A stretch of 64,000 bases of DNA from Vibrio comitans (GCA_024346835.1 AP024866.1:2666001-2730000); one strand, 5' to 3'. Shown: positions 9,802 to 19,753, counted from the stretch's first letter. Program-made: numbers and translations. The notes: generated by a model from the letters alone, not told the origin.

Positions 9802-10154
9802 TAAATCTCTCCTTACCAATTGCGAATAGGTTTGGTCCACTTATCCGCTAGGTTTTACATAGCTAGGGCTTATTCGTAGCCTAAAAGTATCCTTATCATT
9901 GCTGAGCGTTTAAGCCTCTCAACAACAACTCAACTATGTCACCACACCAGCCATAGCAGGTGTGGGATAACCTGCCCACCATACCGTTTTTGCCCTGTAG
10001 ATGTCCACGCAAAAACCACATTTCATTAACAAAAATCACAAAAAAGCACAGCCATATGACTCATGATTCTTAACTACCTGTTTTTAATAGCGTTAAATAA
10101 AAAAAGCCCGCCAACTTAGTAAAGTGGCGGGCTCTAATTGTTTACGTTAACTCT
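9802..10154 (-). promoter_or_regulatory. ilvI upstream region with alternative hairpins and a short open frame
   Basis: This 353-base stretch holds the ilvI promoter and the terminator of the acyl-CoA ligase at its far end. In the ilvI transcript, two hairpins compete: ACCTGC/GCAGGT style arms at 9956-9961 and 9970-9975, and CCACACC/GGTGTGG at 942-948 and 959-965 of the 9,000 block. A 28-codon open frame (9982 to 9896) includes three consecutive TTG codons. No T-run follows, so a classical attenuator is not shown. Functional meaning is uncertain. Confidence 0.35.
10098..10133 (-). terminator. Terminator of the acyl-CoA ligase gene
   Basis: The arms AGCCCGCCA and TGGCGGGCT (9 bp) flank an 11-base loop, and on the minus strand a run of eight T follows. 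It lies about 20 bases beyond the stop at 10155. Confidence 0.9.
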
Positions 10155-11990
10155 CTACTTTTTAGGCTTTGGCTTGCTCTTGCCCGTTTCATCGTACATT
10201 TCATCAATTTCGTCTTGATAACGATCATTGATAACCTTACGGCGCAGTTTCTGAGTTGGAGTCAGTTCCCCCTTCTCCATAGAGAAGGCTTTAGGTAGCA
10301 GTTTGAACTTTTTCACTTGCTCAAACTTGGCTAAGTTTTGTTGAAGTTCAGCAACTCGATCTTCGAGCATTTCAACGATTTGGCTGTGCTTTAGTAGCTC
10401 GACCTTGTCGTGGTATTTGATATTCAGCTCTTTAGCATGCTCTTCTAGCGCCTCAAAGCTTGGGACGATCAAGGCAGAAACAAACTTGCGTGTATCGGCA
10501 ATAACGGCAATTTGTTCGATAAAGTGGTCTTTACCTATGGTGCCTTCGACGACTTGAGGGGCGATGTACTTGCCACCAGAAGTCTTCATCAACTCTTTGA
10601 TTCGGTCAGTAATAAATAGGTTACCGTTATCATCGAAGTGACCCGCATCTCCCGTCTTCAAGAAGCCATGCTCATCAAAGGTTTTCGCTGTCTCTTCTGG
10701 CAACTTATAGTAGCCACGCATTACCATAGGACCGCGTACTAAGATCTCGTTGTTTTCACCAATCTTAACTTGAGCTCCAGGCATTGAAGTGCCGATGGAA
10801 TCAGGGTTAAATGCAGGCTCATCCCAACATGAAACCGTCGCCGTAGTCTCTGTCATGCCGTAACCAAGCTTCACGTTCAAGCCAAGCGCATGGAAAAAGC
10901 GGCCAATGGTTTCATCCAGCTTAGCACCGCCACATGGCATCATCGTAATATTGCCACCTAACAAAGCTCTGAGCTTTTTCAGTACTAGTTTGTCCGCTAG
11001 GGCATGACTGCGCTTGAGCAAGTAAGACGGCTCACGCTGTTCCTGCTTACATAGCGCAATACGTGCACCCATGTTAACAGCCCAAGTGAACATTGCTTTT
11101 TTGACAAAAGAAGCACGGGATACTTTTTCATGAATTGCTGAGAAGATCTTCTCATAGAAGCGAGGTACAGCACACATCACTGTCGGCTTAACCTCACCTA
11201 GCGCATCTTTAACCTGCATGGTATCAACCAAATAGGCATTGGTTGCGCCGGTGTACAGAACGAACATAGTCCAAGCGCGCTCAAATACGTGCGAAAGAGG
11301 CAAGAAACACAAAGACACATCATTTTTGGTTAGGTTCAAACGCTCAACATGGCCTTCTAATTGAGAGGCAAAGTTAGCGTAATCCAACATCACACCCTTT
11401 GGTTGACCTGTGGTACCTGAGGTATAAATCAGCGTCACAAGATCATCTAGATTTGCATCAGCAAGGCGTTGCTCAAATTCATTGCTGAGCGCGTCAGCAT
11501 CATTCTTTTCGGAAGCTTTAAGGAAGTCATCCCAAGAAAGGCTGAAGCTATTGTCTCCAAGTTTGATGCTATCGCACATCGCAACGATCAGCTCAAGCTG
11601 TTCGCATTGCTCGAAGATATCTACAGAGGCGTCATATTGATCTTGTTCTCCAACGAACAACACCTTAACGTCTGCATTTTGAATTACATAAGCAGATTGT
11701 TCTGCTGTATTAGTAGGATAAATAGGAACGGTTACAACACGTGCTTGTAATGCACCAATATCTGCCATTGTCCATTTTGGCATGTTGTTAGAATAGATAC
11801 CGACCTTATCCTGAACACTCAATCCTTGAGCCAAAAGTGCCATAGAAACAGCGTCCATTTGCTGTCCAAATTGCGACCAAGAAATATCGCACCAAGCACC
11901 ATTAACCTTATGTTTGAGTGCAGCGCGATCTCCTCCATCTACAACCTGTTGGCGAACCTTTTTTACAATGTGAAACTCTGAACTGGTCAT
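10155..11990 (-). CDS. Long-chain acyl-CoA synthetase (AMP-forming, FAA1/FadD15 type)
   Basis: 611 residues. It should activate fatty acids to acyl-CoA through an acyl-adenylate. The phosphate-binding signature LIYTSGTTGQPKG is at about residues 187-199. GYGMTETTATVS and the adenylation-hinge region TGDAGHFDDNGNLFITDRIKELMKTSGGKYIAP follow in order. The C-terminus is basic (KSKPKPKK). It lacks FadD features and matches the eukaryote-like FAA1 group common in Vibrio. AGAGG lies 3-4 bases before ATG 11990. It has its own terminator and stands alone between leuO and ilvI. Chain-length specificity is unknown. Confidence 0.92.
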   Translation of the reverse strand: MTSSEFHIVKKVRQQVVDGGDRAALKHKVNGAWCDISWSQFGQQMDAVSMALLAQGLSVQDKVGIYSNNMPKWTMADIGALQARVVTVPIYPTNTAEQSAYVIQNADVKVLFVGEQDQYDASVDIFEQCEQLELIVAMCDSIKLGDNSFSLSWDDFLKASEKNDADALSNEFEQRLADANLDDLVTLIYTSGTTGQPKGVMLDYANFASQLEGHVERLNLTKNDVSLCFLPLSHVFERAWTMFVLYTGATNAYLVDTMQVKDALGEVKPTVMCAVPRFYEKIFSAIHEKVSRASFVKKAMFTWAVNMGARIALCKQEQREPSYLLKRSHALADKLVLKKLRALLGGNITMMPCGGAKLDETIGRFFHALGLNVKLGYGMTETTATVSCWDEPAFNPDSIGTSMPGAQVKIGENNEILVRGPMVMRGYYKLPEETAKTFDEHGFLKTGDAGHFDDNGNLFITDRIKELMKTSGGKYIAPQVVEGTIGKDHFIEQIAVIADTRKFVSALIVPSFEALEEHAKELNIKYHDKVELLKHSQIVEMLEDRVAELQQNLAKFEQVKKFKLLPKAFSMEKGELTPTQKLRRKVINDRYQDEIDEMYDETGKSKPKPKK

Positions 11991-12151
11991 AAACCTCTAC
12001 CTTTTGGCTTACAGGTGTAAGCTGAGTGAGCGCATAGTTTACAGTCGGGCAAATAAAACGCAATTCTAATAGCTTTCTTATCATACAAAATTGGACATAA
12101 ACCGTGTTTTTGCTCACTGGTAAGAGTAGTCACTATTTGCATTTGGATAAT

Positions 12152-12185
12152 AAAAAAGCACCAAAAAACCGACTTTTTGGTGCTT
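12152..12185 (-). terminator. Terminator of leuO
   Basis: Twelve-base arms, AAGCACCAAAAA at 12156-12167 and TTTTTGGTGCTT at 12174-12185, flank a 6-base loop. Further T residues follow on the minus strand. It lies 35 bases past the leuO stop. Confidence 0.9.
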
Positions 12186-12219
12186 GATGATTTTATGCGC
12201 TATTTTTGGCAAAAGATCC

Positions 12220-13188
12220 CTAACGATCTTTTGCTACCACTTCTGTGCAAACTGTCATTAATTGCTCTCGCATCCACACATGAGATTCATCGTTTTCACG
12301 CGATTCATGCCATGTCAGGTAAGCCTTAATCTCAGTTGGCTCACCAGGGAATGGCAATTCATGAATACCAAGATTTGTTGGGAAAAAGTCTTTTACCCAA
12401 CGCGGCACAATACAAATAAGTTCAGATTGCGCAGAGACCGCAATCAAATTGCCTAATGTTGCACCTCGGTATGAAGAGGTCACCTCTAAGCTTTTGTAGA
12501 TTCGATTACTCAAACCCATTACATCGCTAGTTGGAGACAGGCGTGCATGTTGCTCAGTTAAAAGTTGCTCCATAGAGATCTGGTTCTTGTCGCCTAGACG
12601 AGGGTGATCTTTAGCACAAATCACCACAAGCTCATCACTATAGAGCTCAGTGCTTACAAAGCCAGGTTGCTCGAAACGAGTATAATCAATCACAAAATCA
12701 AGCTCTTGGTGCTTAAGTTTCTCATGCAACGAAACACCACCTAACGAGTCTAGATTTAACTTAACGTTGGGCGCTTTCTCTGTCGTGCGCTTGATCAGTT
12801 GAGGGGCAAATCGAACGTCATTAGGCGTTCCAATTGCAATGGAGAACGTATTGGTCGATGTCGCTGGATCAAATAGAGCACCCGGCAATTCATTCTTAAC
12901 CAACTGCAGTGCCTGACGAACTGGAACAAACAATTGACGAGCACGAAGAGTTGGAGAAATACCACGACCTTGACGCATAAATAGATCGTCCTTAAACATC
13001 ACTTTCAAGCGCGCTACTGCATTACTTACTGCAGGCTGAGACATGTTCAGATTTTTTGCTGCGCGAGTGATATTTTGCTCCTGCATAACTGCATCAAACA
13101 CTGTTAGCAGATTTAAGTCGACTCCACGTAAGGTTGTTCCTTGGTGAGCTAATCCTTGCTGCCAATCATGTGAATTGCTAGTTAACAT
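12220..13188 (-). CDS. leuO: LysR-family global regulator LeuO
   Basis: 322 residues. After a short N-terminal tail the winged helix-turn-helix begins (LRGVDLNLLTVFDAVMQEQNITRAAKNLNMSQPAVSNAVARL, about residues 20-62), and the C-terminal half is the effector domain. Sequence and position beside ilvIH and near leuABCD match LeuO, an antagonist of H-NS silencing that in Vibrio also controls biofilm and virulence-related genes. The gene is preceded by a 377-base AT-rich region, as expected for an H-NS-sensitive, autoregulated promoter. An AGAG ribosome site precedes ATG 13188. Confidence 0.93.
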   Translation of the reverse strand: MLTSNSHDWQQGLAHQGTTLRGVDLNLLTVFDAVMQEQNITRAAKNLNMSQPAVSNAVARLKVMFKDDLFMRQGRGISPTLRARQLFVPVRQALQLVKNELPGALFDPATSTNTFSIAIGTPNDVRFAPQLIKRTTEKAPNVKLNLDSLGGVSLHEKLKHQELDFVIDYTRFEQPGFVSTELYSDELVVICAKDHPRLGDKNQISMEQLLTEQHARLSPTSDVMGLSNRIYKSLEVTSSYRGATLGNLIAVSAQSELICIVPRWVKDFFPTNLGIHELPFPGEPTEIKAYLTWHESRENDESHVWMREQLMTVCTEVVAKDR

Positions 13189-13565
13189 ATACTCTTCTCT
13201 TTATTCTATTTAGCCAACCGCGTGTCAGTTTTACTGTATCGCTCGTATCAAAGAACAGTTACGAAGCGACTAACTAACCTGCGAATCATCAACGGGATGA
13301 ATATTCAATGAGGCTAATATGTTTCAAATCATCACCAATGAACAAGCAAATTGATAAAGAATCAGTACATTTTATCAACAATAAGTTTTTTAACTTACAT
13401 AACAACCACTTAATATAAGCATAAAAAAAGCTAAATCAGGTTTTGTGATGAATAATTAGACAAAAATCAATCATTAATGAAAGGCATCAACACTAAAAGT
13501 GGTAAATAACCAGCAACAAATGGTCATTTACCACTAGAGAAATAAGAACGAGTGAAGCGTATTGG
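13189..13565. other. AT-rich leuO upstream region
   Basis: 377 bases without a gene. It is clearly richer in A and T than its surroundings and holds several TTAAT/AATTA-like elements, consistent with an H-NS/LeuO-regulated promoter reading toward 13188. The right-hand end (13498-13535) holds the terminator of the glycosyltransferase gene, listed separately. Confidence 0.5.
13493..13535 (-). terminator. Terminator after the glycosyltransferase gene
   Basis: A perfect inverted repeat AGTGGTAAAT / ATTTACCACT (13498-13507 and 13526-13535), extended inward by ACC/GGT after one mismatch. On the minus strand it is followed by TTTT. It lies 31 bases past the stop at 13566. Confidence 0.7.
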
Positions 13566-14624
13566 TCAATCCAATAGATGTGTTATATGACTAGGGAAAT
13601 CGACTTGCTTCCAAAGCGTTTGGCTCAATGCTTCTTGCTGATGCCAGTCTCCTTCTACTACCCAATCAGCGATAGCTCCCGCAACATCAGGGTAATGAAT
13701 CGGATCCGGTTTTTGTTCACCTAACCATTTTCGTATTGTCCCAGCTTCCAGTTCTAACATTGCAGAACCGAGCCCTAGATATTCCAAAGTAGCCACATTA
13801 CTTTGCTGCTCAAATTGTCCATTAAGCGGTTTAAGCAGTAGTTTTTTACCAAGTGAAAGCGCCTCCGATGGCAACTCAAATCCACCGTTTGCAATCACTC
13901 CCTGACAGCGAGAAAGGTCGCCCTGAAATGAAGAAAACGACAAGGGACGAAACTGCACATTTCCAATATCATCCGCATCTCTGACATCTGGGTGATAACA
14001 ACGAAATGTGTGATCAGAAAAACGCTGCAGCAAATCTGCGACTTGTTTTAGATCTTCAAATGGTAGATACACCAAGATAAACGCTTCTTCGGCTACCGTA
14101 TGTTGTGCACAAGTATGAACAATAGGTGGCAGGATGGGTTGCTCAAAGTGGTACCAATGCAAACCCAGTTGAAAATCCGAAGGAGCAAAGTGGTGAATGA
14201 TGGTTTTATCCATCAAGCCAAAGCCCTTCTTTGGAACCTGAAAGCGAAATGCATTCTGATGACTAATACCGATACAAGGCACTTTATGCTTCTTAGCTGC
14301 CCATGCTGAGATAGGCTCAAAATCATTCAGTACTAAATCGTAGTCTTTGACATTTAGGCTGTTGATGTCTTGGAACAGCTCTACCAAGTTGTTGTTGGTC
14401 GCCGTTTTTATGTAGTCTACCTTGCCACAGTGAGAGTTGAAGGTAAGCCCAGAAAAGGAGCGGTAACCATTGAAGGACTCCATCGAAAAGTACTTTTCTC
14501 TTTCTCTACCCGAAAACACAAAGTCGACTTGTATGCCGTCTTGCTTTTTCAATGCCTCGGCCATAGCCCTTGCTCGAGCAATGTGTCCATTTCCCGTCCC
14601 TTGCACGCCATAGAGTATCTTCAC
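13566..14624 (-). CDS. MJ1255/VC2487-type glycosyltransferase
   Basis: 352 residues with the two-domain GT-B look of MurG-like enzymes. The N-terminal glycine motif GTGNGHIARARAMAEAL is at about residues 10-26. A C-terminal donor-site region (GVIANGGFELPSEALSLGKKLLLKPLNGQFEQQSN) is at about 235-270. This matches the MJ1255/VC2487 family, whose acceptor is not known to me. Translation starts at a GTG (14624) with GGAG 9 bases upstream, inside the last codons of the PAP2 gene 3 bases away, so the two are surely one operon. The partner suggests a role in envelope lipid or polyprenyl-linked glycans. Confidence 0.85.
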   Translation of the reverse strand: MKILYGVQGTGNGHIARARAMAEALKKQDGIQVDFVFSGREREKYFSMESFNGYRSFSGLTFNSHCGKVDYIKTATNNNLVELFQDINSLNVKDYDLVLNDFEPISAWAAKKHKVPCIGISHQNAFRFQVPKKGFGLMDKTIIHHFAPSDFQLGLHWYHFEQPILPPIVHTCAQHTVAEEAFILVYLPFEDLKQVADLLQRFSDHTFRCYHPDVRDADDIGNVQFRPLSFSSFQGDLSRCQGVIANGGFELPSEALSLGKKLLLKPLNGQFEQQSNVATLEYLGLGSAMLELEAGTIRKWLGEQKPDPIHYPDVAGAIADWVVEGDWHQQEALSQTLWKQVDFPSHITHLLD

Positions 14625-14627
14625 AAA

Positions 14628-15185
14628 TTAAACTCCTACAATTGCCATTGCAGTGAATGAACTGGCTAATCCCAGCATCACACCTGCGACGATATCGCTA
14701 AAGAAATGAACACCCAGTAGAATTCGAGATAATGCAATGAGACCGGCCCAAACCACCGCTATCACGGCTAAGCTCGGAAAGAAGGTACAGGTTAATACCG
14801 CCATAATGGTCGCAGCAGCAGTATGCCCTGATGGCATGCTGTACTTATCGGAGGGCTCAATAAAGTTGGTCAGTCGAGAGGATAAATCATGAGGGCGGCG
14901 GCGACGAAAGCTGTTCTTTGCGATCCAATAAATAGGTAGCTCAATAACAAACGAAATTAGGCCACAGGCAAGAAATAGACTACCTATAGTAGAGTCTGCA
15001 ACCCAAGCAATCAGGGCAATTGCAGCGTAGAGGTGGCCATCTCCAGAATGAGAGACGGCCCTGCTGAATAAGCCAACCTGAGAAGCGAATCTATGCTCAA
15101 GACAGAACAATGAAAATGCTAGATCAAAACGAACTATCGGGTTTATTCGCTGTACACCCTGACTTTCTAAATCAAAACTACTCAT
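14628..15185 (-). CDS. PAP2-family membrane phosphatase
   Basis: 185 residues with several hydrophobic segments. All three PAP2 motifs are present: K(x6)RP as KNSFRRRRP, PSGHT, and SR(x5)H(x3)D as SRILLGVHFFSD. The family hydrolyses lipid phosphates (phosphatidate, undecaprenyl diphosphate, phosphatidylglycerol phosphate) at the membrane. AAGG 6 bases before ATG 15185 supports the start. It is translationally linked to the glycosyltransferase downstream. An undecaprenyl-diphosphate or glycolipid function is plausible but not shown. Confidence 0.88.
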   Translation of the reverse strand: MSSFDLESQGVQRINPIVRFDLAFSLFCLEHRFASQVGLFSRAVSHSGDGHLYAAIALIAWVADSTIGSLFLACGLISFVIELPIYWIAKNSFRRRRPHDLSSRLTNFIEPSDKYSMPSGHTAAATIMAVLTCTFFPSLAVIAVVWAGLIALSRILLGVHFFSDIVAGVMLGLASSFTAMAIVGV

Positions 15186-15323
15186 GTCGCCTTCCTTATC
15201 AACTTCCCAGATGGGTTCCCAATGGGTTAATGCCCAAACTAAGGAAGTTAAATGACAAGAAGGTGACGTTTTGTTTGAGTTGAGATTACATTTTAAGCAC
15301 TTTTTGATGTACTCAAACTAAGC

Positions 15324-18300
15324 TTAGGCATTCAGGTTCTCATGCTTAGATACCTTGCCAAAATCGGCTAGTATGGAATAAGCGCAAGGCACCATAAATA
15401 ACACCAATACAGTTGAAGCGAAGATACCAAAAACTATCGATATCACCAGAGGCTGAATAACCTGAGCCTGAAGGCTGGTTTCCAGTAGCAATGGCAATAA
15501 CCCCGCAGCGGTTGTCATCGAGGTAATAAATACCGCTCGGAAGCGCTCCCTACTCGCCTTAACCACAGCGTCATGCACCGTATCCCCTTCGTCTACATGG
15601 AAGCGAATGTACTGAACTAACAGGATAGAATCATTCACCACAATCCCTGCAAGAGACACAAACCCCATAATACTTGGCATACTCATATTGTGACCGAGCA
15701 AGAAATGCCCCCAAATAACCCCAATAAAGGCCAGCGGTATCGCCAGCATAACCACGAAGGGTTCGAGATAGCTGCGAAATTGATAACTCAAAATGGCAAA
15801 CACCCCAAACAACCCCACCAAGAAGCCTTTGCCCATTGATGAACCAGTCTTTGCTGTGTCCTTGGATTCCCCTTCAAAGTCGACACGAATACCTGGGTAC
15901 TTTTGTTGAAGTTTTAGAAGCTCTTGAGTTTTGAACTTATTGATAATCTCTCCAGAGCTTGCCTTTGAGGTGTCTAAATCACTAAATACCGCCACGGTGC
16001 GCATACCGTTAATGCGCTGAATACGCACATAGTTACGCTGAAAATCGAAGCTCGCTAACGTTGCGAGAGGGATCTGTGCCCCGTCAGGCATGATAATTGG
16101 GAAGTTGGCCAGACGCTCAAGGTTGCCCGCTTCCTCCTTGTCTAAACGCACCTCAATCTTAATATTCTCAACGCCAATCTGAATCTCATCCGCCGTTTCA
16201 CCATAGAAGGCGGCGCGCAGTTGACTTGCGATCATCTGTCCATTCACACCATAGCTTTCAGCACCAGGACGCAATTTAACTAAGACTTCCTCTTTACCCA
16301 TCCGCATATCATCAAGCACGCCATGCACACCATCAAACTCATTCAAATAGGACTGTATCTCTACCGAGGCCGCCTTAAGCGACTCAAGGTCGTCATGTTG
16401 CAAACGGATCTCTATTGCTCGACCGCCTGGCCCCATCGTTGGCTGCTTAAAGACCAGTGAAATAGGCGCAGCCATCTCCCCTGCGTCTTCGCGCCAAGCA
16501 TCAATAAAATCATCAAGGATAGTATTTCTCACTTCTGCGCCAAGCAGATCTAGGCGCACGGTAGCAATGTGCGGACCCGACTCATTCGCATCCGCATTGC
16601 TGTTGAAACTTGCGGTAATGTGCTGAATTAAAGGAACGCCATTTTCTACGTTTTCAGTCCATTCTTTATCAAGCCGCTCTGCAGATTTAACCAGTCGATC
16701 CACTACTTTTTCGGTTTGGCTTAATGACGAGCCTGGAGGCAGGATAATTCTCGCCTCAGCGATATCCCCATCCAACTCAGGAAAAGGCACAAACTTGAGG
16801 TGGCCACCGGCAAGCAAGGAGACAGAAATGAGCAAGGCTGCGATGACCGAGCCCATAAACAAGTATCGATACTCAACCGCTTTATCTACTGCACGCACTA
16901 GCGTCCCATTGCGAAACTGTTCAAATTTTTGCAGAAATACCGTTTTAAAGCGCAGGTCTGGACGCTCTTTTTTGGCGCTATGTAGCGAATGTGATAAGTG
17001 ATGAGGCAAGATCAGAAAAGCCTCAATAAGACTGATACTGAGCACAAGAATCAATACCTGTGGCACCGCTTTTAGCACAGCGCCCATCTCACCATCTAAA
17101 AACAGCAAACTACCAAAAATACACACTGTGGTTAGAAATGAAGAAACAACCCCGGGGAGAACCTTCTTCACTCCGTTTATTACCGCATCATCAATGCTCT
17201 GCCCCCGATCCAAATGTGCGGCTATCGATTCGGCGATCACTATGGCGTCATCCATCATGATACCGATGGCCATCAGTAAACCCACCAGCGACATGATATT
17301 GATGGATATCCCAAGATTGGCCATCATGAAAATTCCGCCGAGGAAGGCAACTGGAAGACCCGCAGCAACCCAGAACGAATAACGCAAACTAAAGAACAAC
17401 CACATAGTGGCAAACACTAACACAATGCCTTGCCAGCCATTTCGCACCATCATGCTCAATCGATCCCAAAGTACAGATGAGAGATCGTTAGTCATCTCAA
17501 TCGTGACGCCATCGGGAGCGATTGCACGCTGATCATCGACAAAACGGGCAACATTGTCTTTGATTCTAAGTGCATCATCTTCTTTATTTTTGCTGATCTT
17601 GAGTATTGCTGCAGGCTTTTCATCAAACAGCACTTTCTGCTCATCCAGCTCAAAACGATCGGTAATGGTCGCCACATCACGAAGGCGCACAATAGAACCA
17701 TTGGGACCAGAACCCACCACTATGCTTTCTAGCTGCTGCGGGGTGACTCGCCTTTCATCAAATCGGATCAATAAATTCTTATCTGGCGTTTCCACGTTAC
17801 CACTAGGCAGTTTTATGTTCTGCTTGCCAATCTGAGAGGCAATATCATTCACGCTCAATCCAAGCTGACGCATGATGTAGGTATTGAGTTCGACACGATA
17901 TTGATGATCAGAAAAGCCGGAGACATCCACTAGAGAGACACCATAGTCCAGCTTCATGGTGCGCTTCAGGCTTTCTGCATAAGCCTTTAGCTCAGGCCAA
18001 CTGGTATCTGCAGTAATCGCTACATCGACCACAGGTTCATTCCAATCTAGCTCTTGCACCATTGGAGATTCAATCTCGTCTGGAAAGTCATTAATCGAAT
18101 TAATCTGGGTTTGCACGTCCACCAACATACGCCCAATATCTGCAGAGTTATCGAGCTTTAATGTCAGTCGAGCGCTGCCTTCGACAGCCTCACAGGTGGT
18201 TTCTTCGATATTGGATAATCCATCTACCGCATCTTCCATCCTGACACACAGGCTCTCTTCTACCTCCATTGGCGAGGCTCCAGGATAGACAATGGTCGCC

Positions 18301-18431
18301 ATAATGTAAGGAGGAGAAAACTCAGGAAAGGTTTCCCGCTTGATGGTAGGCAAAGTAAGCACGCCCACCAAGAAGATAAGCAGCATCAATAAGTTGGCAG
18401 CTGTTGGGTGCCTTGCAAAAAAACGAATCAC
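15324..18431 (-). CDS. RND-family efflux permease
   Basis: 1035 residues with the RND layout: an N-terminal membrane helix (about 12-30), a large periplasmic loop, a membrane bundle, a second loop and a second bundle. The proton-relay Asp pair in helix 4 is present (GIMMDDAIVIAES, D394-D395). The position equivalent to the AcrB helix-10 Lys is Asn (VVNDSILL, N933). It starts at GTG 18431, which overlaps the TGA of the adaptor gene (GTGA), so translation is coupled. With the adaptor it should form a drug- or lipid-exporting pump using an unlinked TolC-like channel. Substrate unknown. Confidence 0.93.
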   Translation of the reverse strand: MIRFFARHPTAANLLMLLIFLVGVLTLPTIKRETFPEFSPPYIMATIVYPGASPMEVEESLCVRMEDAVDGLSNIEETTCEAVEGSARLTLKLDNSADIGRMLVDVQTQINSINDFPDEIESPMVQELDWNEPVVDVAITADTSWPELKAYAESLKRTMKLDYGVSLVDVSGFSDHQYRVELNTYIMRQLGLSVNDIASQIGKQNIKLPSGNVETPDKNLLIRFDERRVTPQQLESIVVGSGPNGSIVRLRDVATITDRFELDEQKVLFDEKPAAILKISKNKEDDALRIKDNVARFVDDQRAIAPDGVTIEMTNDLSSVLWDRLSMMVRNGWQGIVLVFATMWLFFSLRYSFWVAAGLPVAFLGGIFMMANLGISINIMSLVGLLMAIGIMMDDAIVIAESIAAHLDRGQSIDDAVINGVKKVLPGVVSSFLTTVCIFGSLLFLDGEMGAVLKAVPQVLILVLSISLIEAFLILPHHLSHSLHSAKKERPDLRFKTVFLQKFEQFRNGTLVRAVDKAVEYRYLFMGSVIAALLISVSLLAGGHLKFVPFPELDGDIAEARIILPPGSSLSQTEKVVDRLVKSAERLDKEWTENVENGVPLIQHITASFNSNADANESGPHIATVRLDLLGAEVRNTILDDFIDAWREDAGEMAAPISLVFKQPTMGPGGRAIEIRLQHDDLESLKAASVEIQSYLNEFDGVHGVLDDMRMGKEEVLVKLRPGAESYGVNGQMIASQLRAAFYGETADEIQIGVENIKIEVRLDKEEAGNLERLANFPIIMPDGAQIPLATLASFDFQRNYVRIQRINGMRTVAVFSDLDTSKASSGEIINKFKTQELLKLQQKYPGIRVDFEGESKDTAKTGSSMGKGFLVGLFGVFAILSYQFRSYLEPFVVMLAIPLAFIGVIWGHFLLGHNMSMPSIMGFVSLAGIVVNDSILLVQYIRFHVDEGDTVHDAVVKASRERFRAVFITSMTTAAGLLPLLLETSLQAQVIQPLVISIVFGIFASTVLVLFMVPCAYSILADFGKVSKHENLNA

Positions 18432-19753
18432 GCGTCACCCTCCTGTGGATCAGACTGATCGTCAAGGCTTTCAAGCTTCAGCAGCATACCCGGTATCGCT
18501 GGCAATAGATCGTTAAGGATCAAGGTATCCCCGTCGGAGAAATCACCATCAACAATCACCTGTTGATCACGTCGATAGAGCACGGTCACCGGCAGTATTT
18601 TTAACTTACTGTCTTCAAATAAATAAACCTTGTCGCCATGCAAGGCCCTTTCAGGAACCACCCATGCTAGCGATTCTGTCCCCTCGATTTTAGCTCGAAC
18701 TAGCATGCCACTGACCATTGGAGGGCTGCTACTCGGAGATAACTGACTGTAGTCTTGTTCGACCTCGAGAATAACACCGGCTGTGGCTTGAGTGGGGTCG
18801 ATAGAGTCACTCACTCTGGCGACTTTAGCGGGCCACGTAGCTTCCAAATTCCCACTCGATAAGGTGACCTCTGCGTTAAGACGAGAAAAACTTGGCAATG
18901 GAGAGCCCACTGCATCGCGATCTTTTGCTTCAAGGCTTTGCACTAGCAATTGCATATCATGGATGGAAAGTTGCGCCTCAACCTCCATTATGTCTAGGCC
19001 CTGCGCGACTATCATTTCTTGTTGCAGGTTAACGACTTGGTTAAGTTCGATATCCACAGAAGAAATTCGCAGATCGCGAGGAAGAACAATACTGGTTTTT
19101 TCAAGGGAGCGTTCAGCCTCTTTCACTTTAGCTTGATTAACTTCAATCAATGCCTCTGCGACTTTTTTCTCATCGGGATACAGCGCCATCTGATTTTCAA
19201 TATCTTGAACTAACTTCTGCTGCGCAAGGTAGGTCTGTTGCTGTGCATCGACATCAGACTGAGAGGCCACTTTCTTGCTTCTCAAATCTTGAATACGCTT
19301 AAGCTCTGTTTCTGCCAGCTTTAGGCGGTTCTTTTCAATCTTTAAGCTGTTCTTACTATTGCTGTTTTCTAAAGCCAGCTTTTTCAGTTGGGTTTCACTG
19401 GAACCAAGGTCCGCTTTAGCCTGAATCAGTTTTAGTTCGTAATCTAACGGATCAATCCTGAGCACTTCAGTGCCGGCGGTTAAGATGCGCCCACGCTCAA
19501 GATCAGGATTTCGATAAACCACCTTGCCGGTAACTTCAGCAATCGCCTTCCACTCAAACTTGGGAGAGACCTGTCCAAATCCTATGGCTTCTGGCGCCAT
19601 AGAGACCGGAGTCATGGTCATGACCTCAACTGGCCTCGCTCTGTCTCCCGCCGGCTTAGTTGGTACATCAGGGCGAGTTTCAATCATCACCACCAGAGTG
19701 ATGATCCCCACAGCAAGAGCGGGAAAGAACAGTAGTTTTCGGTTAAGTTTCAT
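18428..19753 (-). CDS. RND efflux periplasmic adaptor (membrane fusion protein)
   Basis: 441 residues. An N-terminal membrane anchor (about 7-25) is followed by a lipoyl/barrel half (AEVTGKVVYRNPDLERGRILTAG). A long alpha-hairpin coiled coil (about 110-225, rich in K, E, L, Q) precedes the second lipoyl half and the C-terminal barrel. It links the RND permease to an outer-membrane channel. Its ATG overlaps the end of the tetR gene (ATGA) and its stop overlaps the permease GTG, so the three genes are one coupled operon. Confidence 0.92.
   Translation of the reverse strand: MKLNRKLLFFPALAVGIITLVVMIETRPDVPTKPAGDRARPVEVMTMTPVSMAPEAIGFGQVSPKFEWKAIAEVTGKVVYRNPDLERGRILTAGTEVLRIDPLDYELKLIQAKADLGSSETQLKKLALENSNSKNSLKIEKNRLKLAETELKRIQDLRSKKVASQSDVDAQQQTYLAQQKLVQDIENQMALYPDEKKVAEALIEVNQAKVKEAERSLEKTSIVLPRDLRISSVDIELNQVVNLQQEMIVAQGLDIMEVEAQLSIHDMQLLVQSLEAKDRDAVGSPLPSFSRLNAEVTLSSGNLEATWPAKVARVSDSIDPTQATAGVILEVEQDYSQLSPSSSPPMVSGMLVRAKIEGTESLAWVVPERALHGDKVYLFEDSKLKILPVTVLYRRDQQVIVDGDFSDGDTLILNDLLPAIPGMLLKLESLDDQSDPQEGDA

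Noticed and set aside
15273..15318. 8-bp inverted repeat GTTTGAGT/ACTCAAAC after the RND permease gene
   Set aside because: The arms are 30 bases apart and no T-run follows, so I do not call it a terminator.
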